Below, piece after piece: positions 36,710-49,215 of a stretch of 64,000 nucleotides of DNA; the first letter of the stretch is position 1, and every line of letters starts with the position of its first letter. The notes below the pieces were generated by a model that was given only the letters and a program-made list of their open reading frames with translations, was not told the DNA's origin and did not search any database. The position numbers were made by a program, and so were the translations under genes. The stretch comes from Tamarix chinensis (Eukaryota; Streptophyta; Magnoliopsida; Caryophyllales; Tamaricaceae): the NCBI GenBank assembly GCA_030549775.1, contig CM060175.1:28501762-28565761 (forward strand), written 5' to 3'.

Positions 36710-37250
36710 AATAGTAATAGTGATAATGAAAAAAACCATAATAATATTGTAAAAATGATAATAATCATAATGGTAATAATAGTAATGATAATAATCAAAG
36801 ATAAAATAAAGTAGGGTTTCGATCCTACATTGAATAATAATAAACTTATTAAATAATAATAACAACAATAATAACACTAATAATAATAATAAATGCTAAT
36901 GATAAAAATAATGATAATATTAATAATAATAAAACTTGATATCTATAATACCACTACTACAATTCAAAATAGGCACAATAGGGTTTCAACCCTATATATA
37001 ACAATAATACCAACAACAACAACAACAACAACAACAAAAATAATAATAATATATTAATATTAATAATAAAGATAATAGCAACAATAAGAAGAATAATAAT
37101 AATAATAATAAAATTGAAATAAAATAATATAATAGGGCTTTAGCCCTTAATGGAAATAATAATAAAAACATTAACAATAATAATAATAACAATAATAATA
37201 GTAATAGTAATAATAATAATAATAGTGTATATATATATATATATATTTAA
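36440..37250. repeat. (AAT/AGT)n trinucleotide zone and (TA)n in D3
   Basis: There are long AAT runs, an AGT run at 36540-36567, a CAA run near 37010-37035 and a (TA)n run at about 37229-37247. The Leu- and Tyr-rich frames on the minus strand are repeat artefacts. Confidence 0.92.
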
Positions 37251-37931
37251 ATAAATGAAATAAAATAAAATAAAGCTTGTAAAATAGTGAAAAGGAGTTG
37301 AGGGGGTTTAGGGTTCAACCTTAGACTGGTGGTGACAGGTGGCGCCAGTGGTAGTGTACGGCGGTGGGGGTGGCGACCAGAAAAAGAGAAGAAAAGGAGA
37401 AAAGTTGAAAGTTGGGAACAAGATAGGGAGAATGAAGGTAGAAGTTGGGGTGTTTAAGATTGCCTAGAGGGAGAGGAGTTGAATGAGGGTGGCGGCACAG
37501 CCAATAGTGGCGGTGCACGGCAGCGGTGGTGGTGGCCGAATGGGGAAGAAGAAGAAAAAGAGAGAAGGAGAGGGAGGAAGAGGAAAAGAAAGGTAGGGGA
37601 AAGCAGGGGGAGTCTCCAGAATAGAATGGGAGGTGTAGGAGGCAATGGAATTGGTGGTAGCGATGGCGGATGGCAGTGCGAAGGGTGGCAAAAGTAGACA
37701 ATGGTTTAGTCGAGGGGGCTACTTCGCATAGTCGGGGTGGCTTGTGCAGGAAGAATTGAGGGATATGGGAGGAGTAGTTAGTTAGAGGGCAGTGTAGGGA
37801 AGACTTAGGTGGGAAGAGTGGGCGGCAAAGTTGGCTGGAGGTAGCGAAAATGGCATCTGAAGGGGCGGCGCTGGCAAGGTCAGGAAATTATGGGTTGTGG
37901 GAAAAAGTCGCGAGATCGAGCTAATGAGGGG

Positions 37932-37939
37932 TATTTATA
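37932..37939 (-). promoter_or_regulatory. TATA box of LTR D3
   Basis: TATAAATA (minus strand), 1003 bp from the LTR start at 38942. Confidence 0.65.
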
Positions 37940-38942
37940 GATCTTAGAGGATAGGGTAGGGTTTTGGGGGTTGGCTAGGGGGTAATGCCGGTATGGTTCC
38001 GGTCGCTGGCGATGATGGTTGGCCGATGGGAGTTAATTTCGGGCAGGGGTATGCGTAGGAAAAAGGGGGAAGATTGCGCAAGAAATGGGAGAAGTGGTTT
38101 GGGTCATCATGACCGGCGGAACGACGGGGAAAATAAGAAAGAAACAGTCGGTCAAATGGGCTAGATTGGCAGTGTCATTTTCGGAGGTGGCTGGTTGAGG
38201 GTAATGGCAGGTGCGAACGGTGGGGGAGAAGAAAGAAGAAGGAGGAAAGGAGGAGCTAGGCCGATGGTCCAGGGAAAAAGAAAGAAAAGAAAAAGGAAGG
38301 AAAGCCAACCTTTCGGGCGCGAGGTGAGGGGCATTTAAATTAAACACCATGTTTTTGGGGAAAGAGAAGAAACTTGGCTCGTTGGTTGCCGAAGGAAGAA
38401 GAAAAGAATGAAACGCGAGTGGGCCACAGGAAGAAGAAAGAAAATGGGTCTTGGCTAGGCCCAACTCGGAGGAGGGGAGGAAGAAAAAGAAAAGAAGAAG
38501 AAAGTAAAAAGAAAGAAAAAAGGAAAAATAATAGGTTAGGTTAATTAAATGAATTTGGATATTTGGGATATTTAAAAGTAATAATATTTAAATCCCTTTT
38601 TAGGCTAGTTTAGGGTTTTTGAAAGGATTTTCATAAATTTAATTTTAATTAGCAAATCAATAAAATTTTCTCTAATTAAATTATTTATAAAATTGCTATT
38701 AATTTGGAACTATTTTCTCCTTCTTATTTTAAATAAAATAATTTATTTAATTAATTTCCCAAATAAAATCCTTAATTAGCCAAAATACCCAAATTTCTCC
38801 TAATTAAAATACTTGTAAATTTCTTCTTGATTTGCCTAATTAATTTCCTTTTATTTTAATAAAAATAATTAATTTAATTAATTTCCCTAATAAAACCTTA
38901 TTTAATTATAATTCTTAAAATTAGAATTTTTAGGGCATTTCA

Positions 38943-40200
38943 AGCAATTGGGGAGTTAAAGTGGTGATTGACCACAACATTAGTCTTAATTCTACCATTG
39001 GGATCAGACGGGTTTGAGCTATACAATGACGCATCAAAGAACGGATTAGGTTGCGTGTTGATGTATCATGGTAAGGTATTACCTTACGCTTCTCCTTAGT
39101 TGAAGCAGCATAAGTAGAACTACCTGACATATGATTTAGAATTGGCAGCCATTGTTTTCACATTGAATATTTTGAGGTGTTATCTATATGAGACTTAGTG
39201 CAGATTCTACATGTGACCATAAGAGAAACAAGTATATATTCACTTATAAGGAGTTGAATATGAAGTTAGAGGAAATGGCTAGAGTTGGTGAAGGACTATG
39301 ATATCGATTTGACATAATGAGTGTAAGGCTAATGTCGTTGTAGATACCTTAAGTAGGAAGACTTCATACTCTTTGAGTGCTTTTGTGGTGAGTAATTGGT
39401 TGTTGGAGGAACTTGGAGAGATGGAGATAAAGATGGTCTAGCATGGTGACCTAGAGGTCCGAATGCGTGCATTGATGATTACACCAACGAGTTTTTTATG
39501 AGATCCGAGTAGGTCAACCTAGGGATCTTAATCTCAAGAGGATTCACTAAAAAAATTTAGGACATTCAAGTGGTGGGTTTTTCAGATTCATGATGATGGT
39601 AGCATTCACTATAAGAGTCGATGGTGTGTGCCATAGAGTTACATTGATATGAAGTGTCAAATTTTAGAGGATGGTCATTGTACTTTGTATTCCGTCCACC
39701 TAGGAGGGGATAAGTTATATAAGGACCTTAAGAGGATCTATTGATAGTCTCACATAAAGCAAGAGGTAGAAAAGTTCTTGTTAAGATGTCTGACCCAATA
39801 GAAGGTGAAGATCTAGCATCGAAGAGCTATAAGGTGGGTTCAACCCTTAAATATGTTGAGGTGGAAGAAGGATTCCATCTCTATGGATTCTGTGATTTGG
39901 CTACCAAGGACTCATAAGTTGACTAAATCCATTGTGTTTGTGCTGATGAAGTCAACTTAGAGTATGGATCAGCTGACTGATGCATATTTTAAGTTTGTGG
40001 TAAGTAGGCACGATACACCTACTGACATAGTCTACAAACGGGATTCAAGATTTCTTTCACACTTCTGGGGGAAGTTGCAAAAGGCTATGGACACGAGATT
40101 GAGGATAAGAATTACATTCCACCCAACTACAGATAAGCAGACAGAGAGGATGATTTTGATGGCAACGTGGATCAATCAATGGTTATAAAGAAGGACCCAA
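38943..40200 (+). pseudogene. Ty3/gypsy pol remnant: RNase H and integrase
   Basis: It continues the element from 32237. ELYNDASKNGLGCVLM (about 39010-39060) is the RNase H start with its Asp, then YDLELAAIVF. Further on come CHxxxxHxG-like text near 39660-39720, HLGGDKLYKDLKRIY, and integrase-core segments MDSVIWLPRT and FRSxFWGKLQKAMDT with HPTTDKQTER near 40130. Stops occur throughout. Integrase would insert the element's DNA into the genome. The reading is lost at about 40200, where an unrelated stretch begins. Confidence 0.85.
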
Positions 40201-41110
40201 AGTGCGTGGCTCTAGTTTGCGAATGTATCTATGGGATCAAGTTTGTGGTTCTAGTTAGTGGGATGAGTTCTTTTGTTAATTTAGACCATAATTAATTTTA
40301 GTAATTTTTTCCCCATAGATTCTTTGAGTCTTTATTTTAATTTATATCATCATCTCATGTTATTTTCCTAAGTCGGTAATTTTCCAGACTTCGATTGTAT
40401 GTTTTAGCATGGCTTGTAAGATATTTTCTTGTCCTTTGTATTAGGGATCATGCAATTTAGTTTTCAGACCATGTCCTTAGCTGAAAAGGTTTAATAAGCA
40501 TAGGATAGTGGGTCAAAGTTAGCAAGAATGTGCAGTAAGAATGTGGATGGAATTATGGAATAAGAAAATCTAGACGGAAACTAAAAATGGTGTGATAGTA
40601 GGAAGAAGGTGGAGAAAATGGTAGAAGTGGAGCTACCCATCAATGGCCACTTAGCCCTTAATGTTCACCCACTTACACCATGATTTTTGAAGTCAAATTC
40701 AACTCCAATAATGGTAAAACAACCAGTAGTGGACACCTACAAGCAAGGAAATGGGAAGACCAAGTTACCCATGGACCTTGACTAAATTCCACGCATTATT
40801 CTTTCTTAGTTTTGATTTTCAAATTTTGAGTAGTGTCGCTCATTCCTAAATAGTGGGACACATTTTAGGAGTTTGTGAGACATGTTTTATTAACTATTAA
40901 CTATGCAATGAAGGAAAAGGAGATTGTTACAAACTGAAATAACCTTGTGTTTAACTTAACTTTTCTTGGATTTTAGAAAGCTAATTGAGAGTGTCCTTTG
41001 CTAATTTAATTTTGGCAAGTTGAGTGGTGACATTAGGAACTTAGTTTATTAAGGTGGTGTGCCTATATCCTTAACTAAACTAAGCTGCCCAAAACGTAGA
41101 GTGCAAGACT
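40201..41110. other. Unassigned insertion-like stretch within gypsy integrase
   Basis: The integrase reading stops near 40200 and resumes near 41110, so about 0.9 kb here is foreign or scrambled. I found no terminal repeats or target duplication. It is AT-rich with no coding signature. Confidence 0.45.
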
Positions 41111-41850
41111 GTACTAATGTAAGTGCAGGACACACCTATGTTTGAGTGACATCGGTGAGAATATTGTAAGTGGAGTGGAGATGATTGAGGAAACGACTTA
41201 GTAGGCTTAATTGATCTAGGATAGAATGAGTAGCTCAGAGTTGTTAAAAGAGTTATATAGATCAGAGGCTTCATAGTGATGCATTTGAGTAGGGGGACAG
41301 AGTTCTATCAAGGGTTTCACATACTAAAGAGGTGTAGAGATTGGTCGGAAGGGTAAGCTAAGCCCAAGGTGTATCGGTCCTTAAGGGATTCTTGATAGGA
41401 TTGGCGAGGTTCCATACCACCTAGCATTTCCACCATAGTTGGATTGAGTTAATAATGTCTTCAACATCTCCTAGATGAGGAAGTACATCACAGATCCATC
41501 TCACATGATCAGACTAGATGATATAGTGCTCGGTAATTCTTTGTCCTATGAGGAGTGACCTTTGTGGATTCTCAAAACCAAGGTTTAGCAGACCAAGGCA
41601 AGCTTAGTTCCACTTGTGAATATTCTTTGGATTTGGCATAGAGAAAAGGAGAAAAAGCCTAATAAACCAAGAAGGATATGCATGAATTGCACCCAGAGCT
41701 CTTCAGCTTAGGTGTGTTAGGTTCGGGGGTTCTCCCTCATTAGAGGATAGTTCTCGATAGTATAATCTCAACTCTGCTAGAGTTAACCACCAATATCACC
41801 TTCCTAACATCCTTTTTCTCTTCTTCTCCAACCATGAATTATTGACTTTG
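41110..41850 (+). pseudogene. Ty3/gypsy integrase C-terminal end
   Basis: KCRTHLCLSDIGE (about 41123) corresponds to the conserved 'RKCRSP...' segment. GDRVLSRVS (41297) is next, then degenerate frames equivalent to the IGPYEIL, ALPPEL, HNVFHVSxLRKY and LSYEE segments up to about 41690, where the protein end is expected. Several frameshifts are present. The 3' LTR follows after a polypurine tract. Confidence 0.8.
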
Positions 41851-41861
41851 GGGACAAAATC

Positions 41862-42780
41862 TCTTTTAAGGAGGTACTGATGTAATACCTTGAAGTTTAG
41901 CTAACCCTAATCACAAGTAACTAAAATCATAACCTAAATCTAAAGTCAAAAAAATTATATTTCTATCTTATCCTAACTCCCTAATCCTAAATTTTAGCCT
42001 AACCTTAATTTTTATCCTGGGCTATTAATATATTTCCCAACCTAAACCTAATCCCAGATAATCATTTTATTTAATTATCCTAATACCCTAACTTAGATTA
42101 TCTTAAACTAAACCTAAATCTAAACCCACACTTTTAATCTTTTTATCCTTTTTCTTTTTCTTCTCTATCCTTACATTTTCCTCCAAACTAATTTTTCTTT
42201 TTCCCTTCTTCTTTCTCCTTGTGTTGATGACATCCCCTTTCCATGCTCCCCTTCCATGACCAACACACACAATCCTCACCATCACCTATCAACTCCCTCT
42301 TTTCCTATGTGATGGGTTGCATTGGCAAGATCACCTCACCCCCTCTCTCCTCTCCCCTTCGTACATGCATGAATATACCCCCCCCCATTTAATGCACCAA
42401 ACCACCCTCTTTTCCCTTTGGTTCTTTCAAAAATTTTCACCCCAACACAAACTTCCTCACTCCTTATTTCCCTCTCGTTGTAGTTGCCAAAACAACCCCA
42501 AAAAGCTACCATCGAGGACCCAACCAAAGAACAAACACAACTAACGAAAACCTTTTCCATTCCCTCACCCCAACACACTATGCTAAGTTATGATTTTTGG
42601 ATGAATATACTTTTTGGAACAGTAGCATGGGCGTAATAGAGTATGATAAATGTGAAATAAGTATGTTTAATGTGTATGATGATAACTGGAGGATTTGGAA
42701 ATAATGTTATTGAGGATTTAAGATGTTTGTAAAATAAAGGCTTATGGCTATCTATAAGGGTGTGTATGCATTGTTTCCAA
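41862..42780 (+). mobile_element. Polypurine tract and 3' LTR of the plus-strand gypsy element
   Basis: TCTTTTAAGGAGGTACTGA leads into TGTAATACCTTGAAG at 41881, the usual polypurine tract and LTR start in this gypsy group. The LTR's end is not identified; similarity to an LTR-like layout fades before the minus-strand integrase fragment at about 42780. The C-rich frames at 42317-42578 are not credible genes. Confidence 0.65.
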
Positions 42781-43265
42781 CTTGCTCAAGTACTTAATGG
42801 TACATCACTCTATGGCATTAGTTTACTCTTCATCCTAGAAGAAAATATCTCCTTTATAATGTGAAGCTAAACCAAATCTCCTGGCTCAAATATTTTCTCT
42901 TTTCGATGCTTGTTGACTTTAATTTTTATTCATCTCATTAACCTTCTCAATTCTAGACCTCACCTGCTCATATAATTTCTTAAACTCATTTGCCCTATCG
43001 ATTACTTCAAAACTAACTTGTGCTTCAATGGGGAGAGGAATGAGATAAATGGGGATGGTGGGATTCACTCCAAACACCTTTTCAAAAGGGGAACAACCAA
43101 TGGTATAAGTAGGGGACCAGTTGTAAGCGAAATCTACATGACTAAGTTTGATGTTCCAATCCCTTAAGGACTTGCGAACAAAACTCTTCAAAAGCATAGT
43201 GATGGTATGGTTAGTAACTTCTATTTCACCATCTGTTTGGAGGTAATAAGTGGTGATTGTTGACC
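42780..43265 (-). pseudogene. Ty3/gypsy integrase fragment
   Basis: The frame at 43197-42919 reads LRDWNIKLSHVDFAYN then a PFEKVFGVNP segment and ends in a charged helix, matching the C-terminal half of integrase in a gypsy group different from the neighbour. Upstream in frame, TTYYLQTDGEIEVTNHT (about 43255-43205) is the conserved 'YHPQTDGQTE' segment. Downstream, after a frameshift, come NKHRKEKI and a KERF-like segment (to about 42800). About 160 residues are recognisable; the rest of the element is absent. Confidence 0.85.
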
Positions 43266-43560
43266 ATAGGGTAAGGCATGAAGGAAACTACCAACCACAG
43301 GGTAGGACACAGAGGCAACTACCGACTATAGGTAGGGCACAAAGGTAACTATCAACCACATGTAAGGCATGAAGTCAACTGCTAAACTACAATTAATAAA
43401 TGAAGGTAAATCCCAAAAACTAGATAGGGCACATAAGCAACTATCAAATTAAAGATAAGGCATAAAGGAAAATACCAAACCATATATAGGGCACAAAGGC
43501 TATTATCAAATAAAGGAATGACATAAAGGCAATTACTAACTCACTAACCTTATATCACTA
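43266..43560. repeat. Degenerate minisatellite, about 32-bp unit
   Basis: About nine units are built on 'agggcacaaaggcaactatcaa'. Units differ by substitutions and small indels. It lies directly against the integrase fragment. Confidence 0.8.
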
Positions 43561-45207
43561 TAAACTAATAACAATTACATCTATTTTTATTCACAAAATG
43601 ATAGATTATGTTAATCCGAAGACACTAAGGTACACTAGTCATATAGACATACAAAGGCTCCTTGGTATCCTATTGATTATCAATCCAAGGACACTAAGGG
43701 ACCCTGGTTGCATTGGCACACAAAAGAAGCACAACATCATACTAACAAGGACATGTTGTAACAACCTCATTTTTCACTACCAAAAAATTTTGCTCAAACA
43801 TTTCGGAAAGTAGAATACCAAGGAAACACAGGATGTTATTGCCGTACCTAACATAGGGAAGATGTTTGCCACTTATTCCACATCAGATATAAGGCTAAAC
43901 CAACCAAACTCTTATAACAACAGAGTGCGTAGGATAATAATTTAATTAAAAAACTTTAATAGTGTTTACATCAGAAGACCCTAATGCGCTTTAACCAAAT
44001 CATTAAAAAATATAGGTAGATAAAGTATGGGCTACAATAAAATGAATTAGGGTAGAACACCCAATTTAAAATTTTTTTCTGCCATAGACCCCACCAAGAC
44101 CTTATAGATGTCCTTACTCTCAATCCCCAACCCAACTGAGGTAGGCCATTTACTATCTCCTAAAGACCTACACATAGATCTTTATTTATGGGAATGAGCA
44201 GATAATCGAGTAAATGGGAACATCAGTATGCTAGATATTAAGTAAGCCAAGTTTTTCTCTTAATGTAAACATAGAGACATGTCATCATGCAATCTCAGCA
44301 AAATAGAATATCTCATACTTGGTGTCACATCATCATCACAAGATCACTCCCACATGTAATAGTAGAGAGAATACAAGAAACCTCTAGGGTCTATGTCCCA
44401 TTACTCAATCCTTTATGTTATGCCATTTACTTACCCATGTATAAGATAGGTCAATTATTCAATCAATATTCCATTCCACAACCAATTAGTCATTTTGACT
44501 ATTAGCCAAGTGTACTAACTAGCTTTTATTCATTTTGGTAATTTATGTCATTATTTCTATTTTTGAAACAATCATTAACCATTCACTTGGTCATTATTAA
44601 TAAATTATCAACTTATATTTACCATCTATATTTTATTATTATCAACAATCATTAACCACCCCATGGTCTCACATACCATGGAAGTCTATCTAAATAAAGG
44701 ACATAAAGTCTAGACCAAAGTAAATCACTAGAATGGACATGAGTATAGGACAAAGCCAGCCAATATAAACATAATTCCAAGCTAAAGTTACCCACCTAGG
44801 TAACCAGACCCTTTAGTATTGATACCACCAAGTACATCAGCAGTTTTTAGAGTAGGTATAGGACCAGTACCTCTCAGGATCGACCCAAAGGCACCAAACA
44901 TGTCTAAAGGTAGATTAATCCCTAATAGCTAATTGAGGATTAGGTAACCCAAACCCATACTCAACTTAATTTTTTCTTTACTTTATATGATTAGTATTTT
45001 AGATGATCATACAAGGCCCATACAAAACAAGCAAGGTAATTTTATATGTTAACCCATACTAATCCATTTATTTCCATCCTCTCATCTATATGGATTTTCC
45101 ATTTTTCCTTGGCCAATATTATTCATATCTACCTAATTCAAACCCATACTAATTCTCATTACTCTTTTCTCAATATTATCACTTATCATAAAAGAAATAC
45201 CCATTTA
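43561..45207. other. Diverged LTR-like stretch, no gene
   Basis: 'tgttgtaacaacctcatttt' at 43753 resembles a D-type LTR terminus on the minus strand, and 'ttattgccgtacctaac' resembles the D sequence that follows it. The rest is AT-rich and unassigned; the D4 solo LTR inserted at its right side. Frames at 43598, 44287 and 45046 are unrecognised. Confidence 0.4.
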
Positions 45208-45888
45208 GCCTTTGTGACACCCCCAAATTTACTATTGAAAAATTTCGTTTAAATCAAAAGGTTTAGCGGAAGTGAAAGAATTAAAACCGTAAACTTGGGG
45301 GTATTACCGCCACACTTAGTACCAGACTGATTCACTCCTATCATTCTGATACTAAGTGCTAAGGCTAAACTAAACAATCGTTAAGTAATAATCATCAAAA
45401 TATAGGTTCATAGTTAACATAGATCATTCACGAAAACACGAGTCAACAACAGTTAGGATATAGTTTAAGAATACAACTTAAGCGTACGGTTTCAAAGCAA
45501 GAAGCACAGTACAAAATATAGCTAAATGAAATAGATCCCAAGGGACCAATATCCGGATCGCCTACTCACTCAAGTCAAGCCTTCCACCCCAAATTAGTAA
45601 CCGATCAAACCTACATAGGAGGTCTGCTCCCCACCATCGGTGGATCATCACAGGACCCATTCAATCAAGGTAGTATCAGTATGGGTCCAATACTGAGTAA
45701 GGGCGCAGGTGCACTAAGGCCAAGCATACAATCATACCACATAGCATACATAGCATAATCATATAGACAACGTGCGATAACCCGCAAGATAAGGCCTGAA
45801 TACTTTTCTGGTGACTTATTCTTATTTCTCATTAATAATACGTTCATTCCACACATATTCTTTAATAGTCCATGTGAGTGCGGGAACC

Positions 45889-46213
45889 CCACTATTATAG
45901 CCGGTGGAACGGTCACGAGGGCCATGCCCTGCCACTATTAAAGCCGGTGGACCGGTCATGAGGGTAACATACCCTGCCACTATTATTTGCCGGTGGACCG
46001 GTCTGGCCCCGACTCACAAGGTGTTCCACTGTAAATATTTGTATCTTTCCCATGTCTCTTATCATTATTCTGATTAGTCGTTGACCACGGAATCCCCCAC
46101 TATTATAGCTGGTGGAACGGTCATGAGGGCCATGCCCTGCCACTATTATAGCCGGTGGACCGGTCACGAGGGTAACGTACCCTACCACTATTATTTGTCG
46201 GTGGACCGGTCTG
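45889..46213 (-). repeat. Paired hairpin-motif blocks in D4
   Basis: Two blocks of three units each (45889-46003 and 46097-46213) occur. Several units hold exact CCGGTGGACCGG, whose two CCGG arms can pair around TGGA, next to 'cactattat'. Confidence 0.9.
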
Positions 46214-46769
46214 GGTCCGGCTCAACATCTTTCTCTATAAGTGGTTAGTGTCTTAACATATCTTATTCAAAAGATCTTCACCATTGATATGCATAAATCA
46301 TTCTCTTTATGCTTTACACATCACAAACAATAAAATTCCACATTCATAACTACACTTTAATCAATAATACACATGATAACACCAAACAACTCTAAGTAGC
46401 CATAACCAACCCTAATTGTCCATACCAAACCGTAGTTAACCACTCTTAACCCTATTTTACCATAAAAAACCATACTTAGCCATTCCAAACCTTAATTATC
46501 CTCAACAAATCGCAATTAGCTACTCCAACCCTACTTAATCACAACGACCCAGAGTTAATCACTCCAAAACCCTAATTATGTCTCCTCCATACCCTTATAC
46601 TACTCCACGTACTATTCTCCGTCCAAAACAGTTAAACACCCAAATAATGCTTGCATTACCTCCCTTACATCCCAAATCGACCTTTCATACGTAAATTTTG
46701 CTCTCACGCAAATGTTACACATCCCATGCAACCTCTCAAACTTTTCACACAAACCCTAAATCCCATACA

Positions 46770-47060
46770 ATCATTAACTCCCATGCAAAACCCTAACTCC
46801 ACCATGCAAACCCTAGTACCACCATACAAACATTAATACCACCACACAAACCACAACACCACCATGCAAACCCTAATACCACCATAAGCCATTAATACCA
46901 CCATACAATCATTAATACCACCATACAAACATTAATGCCACCACACAAACCATAACACCACCATGCAAATCCTAATACCACCATAAGCCATTAATACCAC
47001 CATACAATCATTAATACCACCATACAAACCCTAATACCACCATGCAAACCCTAATATCAC
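46770..47060. repeat. Minisatellite of 'ccaccatacaaaccctaata' units in D4
   Basis: About 15 imperfect units of 18-24 bp, with higher-order repetition of four-unit groups ('accaccataagccattaata'). Confidence 0.9.
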
Positions 47061-48179
47061 CATAAGCCATTAATACTACAATGCAATCATAAATTAAACT
47101 CTCCCGTGCAAAATCATAAAAATCATAAATCAGATTCTCCCACACGAACCCTAGAATTCTCATTTTATTCTTTCACTCATGATTCATTAAAATAATTAGA
47201 TCAACTCACCTCCCTTGCTCAATCTCCTTCCCCATCCTCCTTTTTAATACATCAATTCCCTCACATGCATGTCTTATAGGGTCATGACACATATCATCAC
47301 ATATACATAATACACATGCCATGTAAACATACCACACATATTTCATCTCCATGTCATGCACACGCAACATAGTTGATAATGATAAACGTAGGGTACATAG
47401 CATGCGAAACACATAATACATGTAGACACACAAGAGGTCTTAGTTACGTCCTTACCTAAGGCGATGCCGGGCTTGGAGCACGCTTCTATAACTCATTAGG
47501 GCTTTGGTCGGGGTTACCTATAAAAGGGGAAAATGCGAAGTATTAGTTTCCCTTGCAAGTACCATAAACCCTTATTCTAGTTTAGGATTAGGGTTTTTAT
47601 TACTAAAAAGGGTATTATACAAAAACTAGGGTTTTTACCTTAGGATTAGTATACTAAATATTAGTAGTCAAAATATATTTATTTTTGATACTTATTGTTA
47701 CACTTATTTTATTAAACACATTAGTTCTAATCTTATAGTAATAGGGTTTATTCTAGCTTTAGGAAAATAGTGTTAGTATTAATAAAATAGTGACACTAAT
47801 GTCTAGTGATAGGAACCCTAGTGTTTTAAGGCCAAGTCTATTAATGGTGTTATATTTGAAATGATAATATTATAAGGTCACAATATTACAAGTGAACTAT
47901 TCCTAAGGGTGATAATGATAATAGTTGTATATTCTTGAATAATAAAAGGGTTCAAATGCTTTTGATTACAACAATAAGGTAGTGATAGTAGTAATAATAG
48001 TAATAGCTAATAATAGTGTCCTAGTAATGAGGATAGGGTTAATGTTAAATGGTATGGTAATAAGGTTCAAGTACTCTTCTTAGTTAATAACCACATGATA
48101 TTTACTAGCTTGAGTTAAGTAACATGGATAATAACAAAAGTAGTATTATTATTAACAATAGTGATAAATGTGTTAAGTA

Positions 48180-48540
48180 TAATAACAATAATAATAATAA
48201 TAATATTCATAATAATAATAATAATAGTAATAATAATATTAATAAGACTAATAATAATAATAACAATAATACAACCAAGTAAGGTTAAGCAATAATAATA
48301 ATAACCATAGTGAGGATAATAGAAATAATAATATTAAAAATGTTAATACTAATAATTATAAAAATAAGACCAAAGTTAAGTATAATACAAGTTAGGGTTT
48401 AAAAGGGATGTTAGTACTAGTAAGAAAATAAGAACATTAATGATGGAGACCATAATAATAATAGTAATAGTAATGAAAGAAATAATAATAATAATAATAA
48501 CAACAATAATAATAATAATAATAGTATTAATATTGGTAGA
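48180..48540. repeat. AAT-repeat zone in D4
   Basis: Interrupted (AAT)n runs lie at the family's trinucleotide position. Confidence 0.9.
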
Positions 48541-49207
48541 AAATAGTAGTAGTTATATAAAAGGGGTATTAGGGTTGGATGAGTGGAGAACCACCTAGGG
48601 TCGGCGGTGGTCCAGCGACGGCGCGTGGCGGCGACGGCGGCGGCGGTGGAGGTGGAGAAGGGAGGAAAAGATGGAGATGGTGGTTAGATGGGAGGGGAAA
48701 AGGAGGAGTTTGAGGTGGGGAAAGAAACAACAGGTGAAGGGGAGTGGAGTGAGGCTGGTGGCGTGGCAAGGGGTGGCGGCGCGCGGTGGTTGGCGCAGCG
48801 GCCGAGGGTGGTGGAGAGAGGTGGAAGATGAGGGAGGAAGGAGGAGAGGGAGGCAGGGGGAGTTGAAGGCAGGGGAAGGTAGAGGAAGCTTCCTTAGGTA
48901 TTTTGGAGGTTGGAGGAGGTGCTGGTGGCGGCTGGGTTGGCGGTGGAATGCGGCGCAAGGGCGGCGAAGGCTGGGGACGGTGGTTTTCGGGATAGGAACT
49001 TTGCACGAATAGGGCGGCACGGGCAGGGCAAGGGGGAGAGTGGCTGTGGCGGTTTTATCGAGGGAGTTGCAGGGGTGATAACGGTGGGTAGAGGTGGCGG
49101 TGGCGGTCTCCAGTGACGGCGAAAATCCCGTCTTTTTGAGGCGGCGGAGAGGTAGGGTTTCGGGGAAAAAATCGAAAAGGGAGCTAATCGGGGCTGCCAA
49201 TGGGGGG

Positions 49208-49215
49208 TATTTATA
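49208..49215 (-). promoter_or_regulatory. TATA box of LTR D4
   Basis: TATAAATA (minus strand), 858 bp from the LTR start at 50073. Confidence 0.65.

Larger units (their letters stand above)
32238..38942 (-). mobile_element. Solo LTR, family D copy 3 (about 5.5 kb plus nested H)
   Basis: The right end reads TGAAATGCCC on the minus strand (38942 down); the left end is TGATACCCCAAAATTCAC at 32238, a diverged form of the family terminus. Element H (32288-33511) lies near the left end; without it D3 is about 5476 bp. Flanks ATTAA and AGCAA do not match, and the interrupted gypsy frame lacks about 15 codons, so a small deletion accompanied or followed insertion. It keeps the family layout: hairpin blocks, a large minisatellite, ATT/AAT repeats, a GC-rich zone and TATA. 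Frames at 37321-38464 are low-complexity products of the GC-rich zone. Confidence 0.82.

Noticed and set aside
36590..37192. Leu/Tyr-rich membrane-like frames
   Set aside because: They are translations of AAT and CAA repeats, not membrane proteins.
37321..38464. Frames of 60-143 codons
   Set aside because: This is the GC-rich zone of LTR D3; the frames are low-complexity and not conserved between copies.
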